This document shows positions 1 to 7,166 of a stretch of DNA of 53,457 bases, piece after piece. The notes under the pieces were generated by a model. It had not been told where the DNA came from. It saw only the letters and a program-made list of their open reading frames with translations, and did no database searches. The DNA is from JAGOGN01 sp036652735 (lineage in GTDB: Bacteria > Bacillota > Clostridia > Lachnospirales > Lachnospiraceae): the NCBI GenBank assembly GCA_036652735.1, contig JAVVVI010000013.1, forward strand, positions 1-53,457. Direction: 5' to 3'. How positions within the stretch are numbered: position 1 is the stretch's first letter; each line of letters begins with the position of its first letter. The position numbers were made by a program, and so were the translations under genes.

Positions 1-1
1 C

Positions 2-1090
2 TTATGATTTGCTTTTGAAACAGCCTGTCTCATGGTCATTCACAATGCCCACCGCTTGCAGAAAGGAATAAATTGTCACCGAGCCGACATATTTCATCCC
101 ACGTTTTTTCATATCCAGTGACATTCTATCGGACAAATCTGTATGTGTTGCAATCGCATCACTGGTGTTTTTGATTACGCTCCCGTCTGTAAAGCCCCAA
201 AGATAGGACGAAAAGGAGCCAAACTCTTTTTGAATTTCAAGCACGATTTTTGCGTTGCAAATTGCGGCACTAATCTTGCCACGGCTTCTGATGATAGAGG
301 CATCAGAAAGCAGGCGGTCAACCTTTTCAGCTCCATACTGAGCAATGAGCTGTACATCAAAGCCATCAAATGCCATGCGAAAACTCTCTCGCTTTTTCAA
401 AATTGTGATCCATGAAAGACCCGCTTGAAAGCATTCAAGCAGAAACATTTCATAGAGCTTACCATCATCGAAAATGGGTACACCCCATTCGTTATCATGA
501 TAGGCTGTATAAAGTTCAGATTTTTCATCCACCCAAGCACAGCGGGATGCGCATTTTCTGTATAAGCGATAGTAATAATAACTATTGCTTTCCATGTTTG
601 GCTGAATGTGTCCAATAGGAGTTCTTTTTTCAAATAATTCAAACCCACATTTTTCTGCCAGCTTACAAGAAGGGACGTTTGCACAGTCAATAGTCAGAAT
701 TAAATATGAAAGATTAGAAATAGTAAAACACCAATCTGTAAGGGCTTTAACCGCCTGCTTTGTATAACCACGCCTTTGATATTGCTCACACATGAAGTAA
801 GCAACTTCTATTTCGTTCAAAGTATCTTCAAGCCCCATACCAACCATGCCAATTAGTTGATCTGTTTCTCTCAATGCAATTGCGTATCTTTTATTTTCTT
901 GAACATCAACGGAATCCCTTTGTGTTTGTAACCAATCAATAAATCCGTACAACTCTTCAGGAGTAGATGCGTTTTCTGACCAATCTTTCATAAACCGAAT
1001 GATTTCACGTTCTCGCACAATACTATATAGCGATACCGCATCTTTTCTTTGAAAGTCCCTTATAACAATTTCATTCAAAACTATATTCAT
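2..1090 (-). CDS. GNAT acetyltransferase fused to DNA-3-methyladenine glycosylase I (Tag)
   Basis: A two-domain protein of 362 residues. Residues 1 to about 175 look like a RimJ/RimL-type GNAT N-acetyltransferase, with an acetyl-CoA loop QRRGYT near residue 105 and the typical late segment about a colleague residue losing place to GF (CGFELFEKR). From Cys184 the protein matches the full length of Tag, which excises 3-methyladenine from alkylated DNA: CAWV start, YHDNEWGVP, QAGLSWITILKKR, the IIRSRGKI segment, KKRGMKYVG and the C-terminal HETGC. The zinc ligands of Tag (Cys, His, His, Cys) are all present, so the glycosylase should be active. The start ATG has AGGAGG five bases upstream. The acetyltransferase substrate is unknown. 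The fusion joins domains that are usually separate genes. Confidence is high for Tag and good for GNAT. Confidence 0.9.
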   Translation of the reverse strand: MNIVLNEIVIRDFQRKDAVSLYSIVREREIIRFMKDWSENASTPEELYGFIDWLQTQRDSVDVQENKRYAIALRETDQLIGMVGMGLEDTLNEIEVAYFMCEQYQRRGYTKQAVKALTDWCFTISNLSYLILTIDCANVPSCKLAEKCGFELFEKRTPIGHIQPNMESNSYYYYRLYRKCASRCAWVDEKSELYTAYHDNEWGVPIFDDGKLYEMFLLECFQAGLSWITILKKRESFRMAFDGFDVQLIAQYGAEKVDRLLSDASIIRSRGKISAAICNAKIVLEIQKEFGSFSSYLWGFTDGSVIKNTSDAIATHTDLSDRMSLDMKKRGMKYVGSVTIYSFLQAVGIVNDHETGCFKSKS

Positions 1091-1150
1091 CTTGACCTCC
1101 TATTATGGAACGCAGCGACATCCTTTTCAGTGATACTTTTCATGCACAAA

Positions 1151-1179
1151 AGTATACATCGGATTTATGCATTTTGCAA
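1151..1179 (-). promoter_or_regulatory. Promoter of the GNAT-Tag gene (TTGCAA-N17-TATACT)
   Basis: On the minus strand there is a -35 TTGCAA (1174-1179), a 17-base spacer and a -10 TATACT (1151-1156), about 60 bases upstream of the start codon. The -35 hexamer is its own reverse complement and is shared with the plus-strand promoter beside it. Confidence 0.7.
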
Positions 1180-1202
1180 TCTGTTTGCCCTTATGTTATA
1201 CT
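1174..1202 (+). promoter_or_regulatory. Promoter of the 1241 gene (TTGCAA-N17-TATACT, extended -10)
   Basis: On the plus strand there is a -35 TTGCAA (1174-1179), a 17-base spacer and a -10 TATACT (1197-1202) preceded by TGT, an extended -10 element. The transcript would begin near 1210, about 30 bases before the TTG start codon. Confidence 0.75.
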
Positions 1203-1240
1203 TAACAAAAGATTGTTAATATAAAAGGAGGGGATGTATT

Positions 1241-1807
1241 TTGTATTATCATGCTTCACAAGTTGGAGGGTTAAAAGAATTATTTCCGCATATTTCAAAT
1301 CACGAAAAGTCACTTGTTTACCTTTCTTCTAAACGAGAAAATGTGTTCGTCTATTTGAGCAATGCTGTAGAAAAGCATTGTAAAGAAATTGAATTTAAGC
1401 ATTCAGGCTATTATAAAAAATGGGGAAGTTATGGCTTTCAAAATGGTATTCTATGTTTAGATGAATATTACCCAAATGCAACTATCGACACCTATAAGGG
1501 CGTTTCCGGATATATTTATTCATCAAACAATGTTAATTCATTAGAAAAACTAAGTGATATTCCATTTGCTTTTATCACGACAACCAATGTAAGTGTAGAC
1601 TATTGTGAGTTTATACCTGATGCATATGATGCGATTATGCAAGCATCAGATGAAGGGAAAATTATTCTTAGAAAATATGAAGACAATAGTGAAAAAATGC
1701 TGGATTGGATTAAGACATCAATTAAAAATGAATATGATACGAATGAAAATCATCTGGAATATCAATCATTTATACGAGCAAAGTTTAATGATATTTTGCG
1801 AAGCTAA
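1241..1807 (+). CDS. Uncharacterised protein of 188 residues, TTG start
   Basis: I do not recognise a named family with certainty. The start is TTG at 1241, because AAGGAGG lies about eight bases upstream and the nearby ATG at 1234 is in another frame. The N-terminus (YYHASQVGGLKELFP, then a segment VYLSSKRENVFVYLSNAVE) has the layout of small clostridial hypothetical proteins and loosely recalls the His/Tyr pattern of Arr-type ADP-ribosyltransferase folds. That resemblance is a guess. There is no signal peptide or membrane segment. The gene is more AT-rich than most of the window. It is divergent from the GNAT-Tag fusion and shares its promoter region, which suggests common control. Confidence 0.75.
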   Translation: MYYHASQVGGLKELFPHISNHEKSLVYLSSKRENVFVYLSNAVEKHCKEIEFKHSGYYKKWGSYGFQNGILCLDEYYPNATIDTYKGVSGYIYSSNNVNSLEKLSDIPFAFITTTNVSVDYCEFIPDAYDAIMQASDEGKIILRKYEDNSEKMLDWIKTSIKNEYDTNENHLEYQSFIRAKFNDILRS

Positions 1808-1845
1808 TAAGCATACTCTTCTATAATCTATTTTGATCTATCGAC

Positions 1846-1899
1846 AAAAAAAGAATCCGAATCTTTTCACCGTTGGTGAGGGATTCGGATTCTTTTTTT
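1846..1899. terminator. Bidirectional intrinsic terminator
   Basis: An 11-bp perfect stem (1853-1863 with 1882-1892) has a shorter inner stem (TCACC/GGTGA). It is flanked by seven A on the left and seven T on the right, so it can end transcripts from both strands. It lies between the converging 1241 gene and the anti-sigma gene, and the stop codon of the latter sits in the T run. Confidence 0.9.
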
Positions 1900-2752
1900 A
1901 TTTCCGTATTTCAAACTCAACTTCTCCCATATATCCGGGTGCAATTTCATATTTATCAAATACAATAACCGGATTTCCATTTTCATTTATATAAAACTGT
2001 TCTGACTGGTGAATGGTAGAAAATCCGCCCTCTTCTTTTGTGAAAAACTGCAGATTTGAGTCTTCTTTTACTCGTTCTTCTAGTTGTTCCTGAATCTGCT
2101 TATTTGCCTTGTCAATATAATCATCGCCCAGGACATCTTTTAATTCAATGTATTTTCCATTTGTTATATCTAAATTATAGAAAAATCGTTTCCCATATGC
2201 CCCTGACCAGCTTTGTGTCCCTGTTACAACAAAGGATAGAAACTCTTTGGTCTGGCTTTTTACATCATACGATACATCCACTTTTATGTCATGCGCTTTA
2301 AATTCTTCTTCCGTCCCACCGGTATCCAAAAAAGCCGCTTTGTATTCTGCAATTTCTATGTCCGCCTCTTTTAGATAATCCTCACATTTTTTCTGGATTT
2401 CCTGATTGACGTCCATTGCAAAATCCGATTCACTTTCTATCTTTGGTATTTCTGCATGGATGTGTTGATCCGAGTCCTGGGTATTATATTCCCGAAACGT
2501 TAATATTTTAGCAACACCCGCAAGTGCCGGTATTTCCTGTACTCCCCTGGCAAATGCTTCACTTGTGTTGAGCATAATCGTTGTAATAAGAACGATGGCA
2601 GCGGCAGCGGCAGCCACACCCTCCGCTATCCTCTTAGGAAAGAAGCTTATTTTCCTGGAAGATTTTTTTACTGCCTGCTCCACCACTGTTTCCAGCTCTT
2701 TTGGAATCTCTATTTCTTCATACTTTTTTCGTGCCTTCCTTAAACCTTTCAT
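1898..2752 (-). CDS. RsiV-like anti-sigma factor (DUF3298 family)
   Basis: A membrane-anchored anti-sigma factor expected to hold the adjacent ECF sigma factor. Residues 1-40 are cytoplasmic and charged. About 41-63 form one membrane helix rich in Ala, Ile and Val. The outer part carries the RsiV/DUF3298 signature, including a YGKRFFYNLDITNGK-type strand, a KDVLGDDY segment and the C-terminal FDKYEIAPGYMGEVEFEI. Just after the membrane helix, SEAFARG resembles a signal-peptidase site. In Bacillus RsiV, lysozyme binding triggers cleavage at such a site, so regulated proteolysis in response to lysozyme is a reasonable inference. The start codon overlaps the sigma gene stop by four bases, so the pair is translationally coupled. 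A similar pair lies at 42184-43534. Confidence 0.88.
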   Translation of the reverse strand: MKGLRKARKKYEEIEIPKELETVVEQAVKKSSRKISFFPKRIAEGVAAAAAAIVLITTIMLNTSEAFARGVQEIPALAGVAKILTFREYNTQDSDQHIHAEIPKIESESDFAMDVNQEIQKKCEDYLKEADIEIAEYKAAFLDTGGTEEEFKAHDIKVDVSYDVKSQTKEFLSFVVTGTQSWSGAYGKRFFYNLDITNGKYIELKDVLGDDYIDKANKQIQEQLEERVKEDSNLQFFTKEEGGFSTIHQSEQFYINENGNPVIVFDKYEIAPGYMGEVEFEIRK

Positions 2753-3240
2753 TCTGATTCCTCCTCTATCTCTTGTTTGAGTTTTTTTAGTCCTCGATAC
2801 ATTTTTGCTTTTACCGTGTTCAGATTTAATCCCGTGATTTCTGCAATTTCAGATAATTTCAGTTCTTCAAAGTAATGCAATTTAATTATAGTTTGCACAT
2901 CAAATGGAAGTTGATTTAATTGTTGACTAATGTCATCTTCTTCCTGAAATCCTTTTTCCAGATAGAGTATTTCCTGAGCCTCATCATGATCCGTAAGAAT
3001 TTCCCGGCGATTTTTCCTCAAAAAAAGAATACTCTCATTTACCAATACCCGATAGAACCACGTGCGAATGTAATCCACATTACGAATTTGATTCATATGT
3101 TCTAATGCTTTGCATATTGCATTCTGCACAATGTCCAGAGAATCCTCCTTGTTGCGGGTGTAACTGTATGCCAGTCGATAAAATTTATTCTGATTTTCTA
3201 CAATGTAGTGAATGATTTTTTCACGGTTTTCTTTGTTCAT
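2749..3240 (-). CDS. ECF RNA polymerase sigma factor, SigV-like
   Basis: A protein of 163 residues with the two-part ECF plan. Region 2 (about residues 10-75) contains RLAYSYTRNKEDSLDIVQNA, and region 4 (about 105-155) is a helix-turn-helix with LKLSEIAEITGLNLNTVKAK. The ATG has AGGAG eight bases upstream. It is followed at once by its RsiV-like anti-sigma gene, the standard arrangement. An ECF-type promoter lies upstream at 3295-3321, which suggests autoregulation as known for SigV. There is no clear terminator between ribH (ends 3326) and this gene, so some read-through from the riboflavin operon is possible. Confidence 0.93.
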   Translation of the reverse strand: MNKENREKIIHYIVENQNKFYRLAYSYTRNKEDSLDIVQNAICKALEHMNQIRNVDYIRTWFYRVLVNESILFLRKNRREILTDHDEAQEILYLEKGFQEEDDISQQLNQLPFDVQTIIKLHYFEELKLSEIAEITGLNLNTVKAKMYRGLKKLKQEIEEESE

Positions 3241-3294
3241 CTTCTGCTCCTAGCTAGTTGGTATACAAAAAGTAATTACTCATAACACCTTATA

Positions 3295-3321
3295 GACGAT
3301 TTTAAGAAGTGAAAAGTTGCA
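3295..3321 (-). promoter_or_regulatory. Possible ECF promoter of the first sigma/anti-sigma pair
   Basis: On the minus strand TGCAAC (3316-3321) is followed after 17 bases by CGTC (3295-3298), which fits the AAC / CGTC pattern of group IV sigma factors. It ends five bases from the ribH stop codon. This is a motif call only. Confidence 0.45.
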
Positions 3322-3325
3322 AGTT

Positions 3326-3796
3326 TTATTTTTGTGGAATTGTTTTTATTAAATTAATCATCTCAATGGCACTGATTGCACAGTCATATCCCTTGTTTCC
3401 GGCTTTTGTTCCTGCTCGCTCTATTGCCTGTTCAATGGTATCCGTTGTCAACACACCAAATAGCACCGGCAGTCCACTTTGTAAGGATATATTGGCAATG
3501 CCCTTGGACACCTCCGAACATACATAATCATAATGCGATGTGTTTCCTCGAATTACCGCACCCAGGCAAATAACCGCATCGTAACATCCTCCCATTGCCA
3601 TCTTCTGGGCAATTAATGGTATCTCAAATGCACCCGGCACCCAGGCCACATCAATGTCTTTTGAATCTACACCATGTCTTACTAATCCATCCATTGCTCC
3701 CGATAATAACTTTGAACCAATAAATTCATTAAACCGTCCTACCACTACTCCTATTTTTACATTCTCTGCAATTAACATGCCTTCTAGTTTGTTCAT
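3326..3796 (-). CDS. ribH: 6,7-dimethyl-8-ribityllumazine synthase
   Basis: This enzyme condenses 5-amino-6-ribitylaminouracil with 3,4-dihydroxy-2-butanone 4-phosphate to make lumazine, the last step before riboflavin synthase. The 156-residue length is normal. Family motifs are present: VGRFNEFI near the N-terminus, WVPGAFEIP, the GAVIRGNTSHYDYV loop with the phosphate-binding and catalytic His, and GVLTTDTIEQAIERAGTKAGNKG. It is the last gene of the rib operon, 16 bases after ribBA, under the FMN riboswitch at 7005-7119. Confidence 0.97.
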   Translation of the reverse strand: MNKLEGMLIAENVKIGVVVGRFNEFIGSKLLSGAMDGLVRHGVDSKDIDVAWVPGAFEIPLIAQKMAMGGCYDAVICLGAVIRGNTSHYDYVCSEVSKGIANISLQSGLPVLFGVLTTDTIEQAIERAGTKAGNKGYDCAISAIEMINLIKTIPQK

Positions 3797-3812
3797 TTTT
3801 CTCCTGCTTTCT

Positions 3813-5000
3813 TTATTTATAATTTACTAAATGTCCCATTTTGTCCTGTTTGGTCTTTAAATAAAATACATTGGTTTTCTTTGCTTTGATTTGAATGGGA
3901 ACACGCTCGATCACTTCTATTCCATATGCATCCAGCCCCTGTATCTTCTGTGGATTATTTGTCATTAATCTTAATGTGTTCACCTTTAATGCTGCTAGGA
4001 TTTGTGCCCCTACAGCATAATCTCGTAAATCCGCTGCAAATCCCAACTTTATATTCGCCTCTACCGTATCATAACCTTCATCCTGCAGCTCATAGGCTTT
4101 GATTTTATTAATCAATCCAATGCCACGGCCTTCCTGTCTTAAATAGACTAAAACGCCTCTTCCCTCTTCCCCAATCATTCGCATCGCCTCATCCAACTGT
4201 TCTCCACAGTCACAGCGGGCTGAGGAAAACGCATCCCCTGTCAGACATTCCGAATGGACCCTGCACAGAACAGGACTGCCATCTTCCACATCTCCTTTCA
4301 CAAGCGCCACATGATGTTCTCCATTCCACTTATTCACAAATCCATAGATTCGGAACTCTCCATACTTTGTTGGCAGCTTAGCAGATGTAACCAATTCCAT
4401 AAATTCCTCTGTTTGTTTTCTATATAATTTTAAGTCCTTAATCGTTCCAATTTTTAATTGATGTTCGTTTGCAAAATTTAAGAGATCTTCTTTCCTTGCC
4501 ATGGTGCCATCTTCTTTCATAATTTCACAGCAAAGTCCTACTTCCTCAAATCCTGCCAAACGCATAAAATCTACGGTCGCTTCCGTATGCCCATCTCGAA
4601 CCAGTACACCCCCTTCTTTTGCTTCCAGAGGAAACATATGCCCAGGTCTTCGGAACATCTCCGGCCCATCTGTAATACATCTTCTCGCCGTAAATCCCCG
4701 CTCCAATGCGGATATTCCTGTTGTCGTATCCACATGGTCAATGGACTCCGTAAATGCTGTATGATGATTATCGCTGTTAATGGCACACATTGGCGCCAGC
4801 TTTAATTTTTTTACATATTCTTTTGACATGGGCATACAAATTAATCCTCTTGCATATTTTGCCATAAAATTAACCGATTCCAAACTTGCATTTTCTGCCG
4901 GGCAGATAACATCTCCCTCATTTTCCCGATCTTCATTGTCCATAATAACAATCATTCGTCCCTGTTTTAATTCTTCAATTAATTCCTTTGTTGTGTTCAT
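3813..5000 (-). CDS. ribBA: Bifunctional DHBP synthase / GTP cyclohydrolase II
   Basis: It supplies both starting branches of riboflavin synthesis. Residues 1-200 are 3,4-dihydroxy-2-butanone 4-phosphate synthase, with the acidic DNEDRENEGD motif and EGGVLVRDGHTEATVD. Residues about 205-395 are GTP cyclohydrolase II, with HSECLTGD and the zinc site CDCGEQL, then LRQEGRGIGL and TNNPQKI. Both halves look intact at 395 residues, the usual length. It lies between ribE and ribH in the common Gram-positive order ribD-ribE-ribBA-ribH. Confidence 0.97.
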   Translation of the reverse strand: MNTTKELIEELKQGRMIVIMDNEDRENEGDVICPAENASLESVNFMAKYARGLICMPMSKEYVKKLKLAPMCAINSDNHHTAFTESIDHVDTTTGISALERGFTARRCITDGPEMFRRPGHMFPLEAKEGGVLVRDGHTEATVDFMRLAGFEEVGLCCEIMKEDGTMARKEDLLNFANEHQLKIGTIKDLKLYRKQTEEFMELVTSAKLPTKYGEFRIYGFVNKWNGEHHVALVKGDVEDGSPVLCRVHSECLTGDAFSSARCDCGEQLDEAMRMIGEEGRGVLVYLRQEGRGIGLINKIKAYELQDEGYDTVEANIKLGFAADLRDYAVGAQILAALKVNTLRLMTNNPQKIQGLDAYGIEVIERVPIQIKAKKTNVFYLKTKQDKMGHLVNYK

Positions 5001-5035
5001 TTTTTCCCTTCCTTATCCGAACCCTTTGTTTTATA

Positions 5036-5689
5036 TTAAAATCCATTTTGAATTAGAAACTCTGTTGTGATTCCTGATCGTGAGTCCTTTTGCTGCATTC
5101 TATCCTGTTTCATAAATTTATTAACATATTTTCCAATCAAATCACATTCCAAATTAACGCTTCCATTAATTCCTTTTTTTAATAACGTCGTATGCTCCAT
5201 GGTATGCGGAATCACAGATACTTCAAATTCACCATGACCGACCTTTGTAATGGTCAAACTGATTCCATCAATTGCAACAGAACCTTTTTCTACCATAAAA
5301 TCCGTAATCACGGGCTCTGTCTGAATCTGTATTCTTACCGCTATTTCTTCCCGTATCTTGCTTTTTATGATTCCTCTTCCATCGATATGTCCACTTACCA
5401 GATGCCCTCCAAGTCGTGTGGACAGAGTCGCTGCCTGCTCTAAATTCACGCTATCCCCAGACTTAAGCTCTCCTAAATTAGACCTGCGCAGAGTCTCTGC
5501 CATTATATCCCCTTGAAAACTTCCATTGTGAATCTTTGTAACGGTAATGCACACGCCATTTATTGCAATGCTGTCTCCCAGATTCGTACCTTTCATTACC
5601 TTATCTGCTTTAATTTCAATTGCAGCGGATATACCATTGGATGTGATTTTTAAAATCTGTCCAACTTCTTCAACAATTCCTGTAAACAC
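5036..5689 (-). CDS. ribE: Riboflavin synthase alpha subunit, GTG start
   Basis: Converts two 6,7-dimethyl-8-ribityllumazine molecules into riboflavin and a pyrimidine that is recycled. It has the two tandem lumazine-binding barrels of the family: FTGIVEEVG with MAETLRRSNLG in the first, and GHLVSGHIDG with MEHTTL in the second. I place the start at GTG 5689, which gives the family N-terminus MFTGIVEE and 217 residues. The upstream ATG at 5707 would add six residues encoded by the purine-rich ribosome binding site itself. The gene overlaps the end of ribD by 20 bases, which implies coupled translation. The C-terminus has a tail rich in Lys, Gln and Arg. Confidence 0.95.
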   Translation of the reverse strand: MFTGIVEEVGQILKITSNGISAAIEIKADKVMKGTNLGDSIAINGVCITVTKIHNGSFQGDIMAETLRRSNLGELKSGDSVNLEQAATLSTRLGGHLVSGHIDGRGIIKSKIREEIAVRIQIQTEPVITDFMVEKGSVAIDGISLTITKVGHGEFEVSVIPHTMEHTTLLKKGINGSVNLECDLIGKYVNKFMKQDRMQQKDSRSGITTEFLIQNGF

Positions 5690-6821
5690 AGTCCTCCCCC
5701 TTTTCATCGGAATCTTTTTTTACATAGGCTTCCACACAAATATCCTCGCCCACTTTTTTCATTTCCATCCTGTCCAGCTGAAAGGCATCCTTGATTTCCT
5801 TTATTCCCTTTCCCTCTACTGCACTTTTTCCTCCCTTGCCACCAAAGATTTTTGGTGCAATAAATACTACTATCTTATCAACAAGCTTCCTCTGAAAGCA
5901 GGAAAATGCCAGTGTTGGTCCCCCTTCTAATAAAATGCTGTCAATCTCAAGTTCACCCAGTTTCTGAATTAAATAGTTAAGATCTACTTCTTTTTCATAC
6001 TCCGGAGTATCTATGATTGTGATTCCCTTTTGTATGAGCTGCTTCCTTTTCTCCTTGGTTTCTTTTTCATCCTGTTGTGAAGGGGAAAGGGTTGCCAGTA
6101 TTGTTCTTGCCTGTTGCTGGTCTAATACCTTCGCGTTAAGGGGAATTCTCAAATGACTGTCTACAATAATTCGCACCGGATTCTTTCCTCCCGGATATCT
6201 GCAGGTTAAATAAGGGTCATCTGCAATTACTGTTCCAATTCCAACCATAATACCCCCATACTCCCCTCTTAATTTTCCCACTTCTTCCCTTGCTTTGGCG
6301 CTACTGATCCATTTTGACTCTCCACCTACTGTAGACGTCTTTCCATCCAAAGTCATTGCTGTCTTATATAACAGAAAGGGAATTTTATTCTGAATATACT
6401 TTATAAATACTTCATTTAATTGCCTTGCTTTTTCTTCCAGCACACCAACCACAACTTCTATTCCCGCCGCCCTTAATTGGGCTATTCCATTTCCTGCTAC
6501 CAGGGGATTTGGATCTTCCATTCCAATCACCACCCGTGCTATTTTTTTTTCAATTATAAATGCTGCACAGGGAGGTGTTTTCCCATAATGAGAACAGGGT
6601 TCCAAATTCACATACAGGGTTCCACCCTCTATCGCTTCTTCTGCGGATTGAATTGCATTGACCTCTGCATGATTTCCTCCATATTTTTCATGGTATCCCT
6701 GCCCAATCACTTCATTGTGCTTCACAATCACTGCACCCACCAGGGGATTTGGTCTTGTCGCTCCCCCTGCTTTTTTTGCAAGTTCCAATACCTGCTGCAT
6801 ATAGGTTTCATCTGTTTCCAT
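5670..6821 (-). CDS. ribD: Bifunctional riboflavin deaminase / reductase
   Basis: Carries out deamination and then ribosyl reduction of the GTP cyclohydrolase II product. The deaminase domain (about residues 1-145) has the zinc motif HAE and EPCSHYGKTPPC. The NADPH-dependent reductase domain (about 146-370) has TLDGKTSTVGGESKWIS, the GIGTVIADDP segment, NPVRIIVDS and LLEGGPTLAFS. The 383-residue length is normal. It is the first gene of the rib operon, behind an FMN riboswitch with terminator hairpins. The ribosome binding site is GTAGGAGGGAA. Confidence 0.97.
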   Translation of the reverse strand: METDETYMQQVLELAKKAGGATRPNPLVGAVIVKHNEVIGQGYHEKYGGNHAEVNAIQSAEEAIEGGTLYVNLEPCSHYGKTPPCAAFIIEKKIARVVIGMEDPNPLVAGNGIAQLRAAGIEVVVGVLEEKARQLNEVFIKYIQNKIPFLLYKTAMTLDGKTSTVGGESKWISSAKAREEVGKLRGEYGGIMVGIGTVIADDPYLTCRYPGGKNPVRIIVDSHLRIPLNAKVLDQQQARTILATLSPSQQDEKETKEKRKQLIQKGITIIDTPEYEKEVDLNYLIQKLGELEIDSILLEGGPTLAFSCFQRKLVDKIVVFIAPKIFGGKGGKSAVEGKGIKEIKDAFQLDRMEMKKVGEDICVEAYVKKDSDEKGEDCVYRNC

Positions 6822-6857
6822 ATTTCCCTCCTACCTTGTGCCCTCCATTTTGAGAAC

Positions 6858-6883
6858 AAAAAAGAACCCAATTCCTCAGGTTC
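6858..6883 (-). terminator. Second terminator-like hairpin in the ribD leader
   Basis: On the minus strand a short stem, GAACC(T) with (G)GGTTC (6864-6883, six pairs counting one G-T), is followed at once by six T (6858-6863). It lies between the riboswitch terminator and ribD. It is weaker than the first hairpin, and its role is unclear. Confidence 0.4.
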
Positions 6884-6944
6884 CTGATGAACAATCCCTT
6901 CCTACCACTTACCGCGTAAATGCATCGATTGGATCGTGTCACAT

Positions 6945-6983
6945 GAAAAAAAATAAACTCCGGATAGCAAAACGCATCCAGAG
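6945..6983 (-). terminator. Riboswitch-controlled intrinsic terminator
   Basis: On the minus strand an eight-pair stem (CTCTGGAT with ATCCGGAG, 6958-6983) is followed by a run of T broken by one A (6945-6957). Its place directly after the FMN aptamer marks it as the expression platform: FMN binding should favour termination before ribD. Confidence 0.8.
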
Positions 6984-7004
6984 CATCATTTATCACGCTT
7001 TCTT

Positions 7005-7119
7005 CTTTCATCCAGACTATACTGTCGGCCCCGGAATTCACAATGATTGTGTCACCAGGTCAGCCTTGCGGCTCGTGGGCTATACCACCGGTAGGGAATT
7101 GCACCCTGCCCTGAAGAAT
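7005..7119 (-). ncRNA. FMN riboswitch (RFN element)
   Basis: Read on the minus strand, the conserved RFN blocks appear in order: CTTCAGGGCAGGGTG, AATTCCCTACCGGTGGTA, AGCCCACGAGCC, GACCTGGTG, AATTCCGGGGCCGACAGT and ATAGTCTGGATGAAAGAAG. All match the FMN aptamer consensus, including the closing P1 stem. It lies between a strong promoter and ribD and is followed by a terminator hairpin, so it should lower rib expression when FMN is plentiful. Confidence 0.97.
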
Positions 7120-7137
7120 ATTCAATTAACTACAATT

Positions 7138-7166
7138 AGTATAGGCTTGCCGTACTCAGCCGTCAA
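7138..7166 (-). promoter_or_regulatory. rib operon promoter (TTGACG-N17-TATACT)
   Basis: On the minus strand there is a -35 TTGACG (7161-7166), 17 bases, and a -10 TATACT (7138-7143). It lies about 20 bases upstream of the FMN aptamer. The -35 overlaps the stop codon of the preceding TPR-GGDEF gene. Confidence 0.85.

Noticed and set aside
143..415. A plus-strand frame opposite the GNAT-Tag gene
   Set aside because: It is a mirror of a well-supported gene, with no start signal.
3241..3325. An intrinsic terminator of the rib operon
   Set aside because: No stem followed by a T run is present between ribH and the sigma gene. Only promoter-like elements were found.
6808..7041. A 77-residue reading frame on the minus strand before ribD
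   Set aside because: It runs through the riboswitch terminator and the ribD leader. No ribosome binding site or family pattern.
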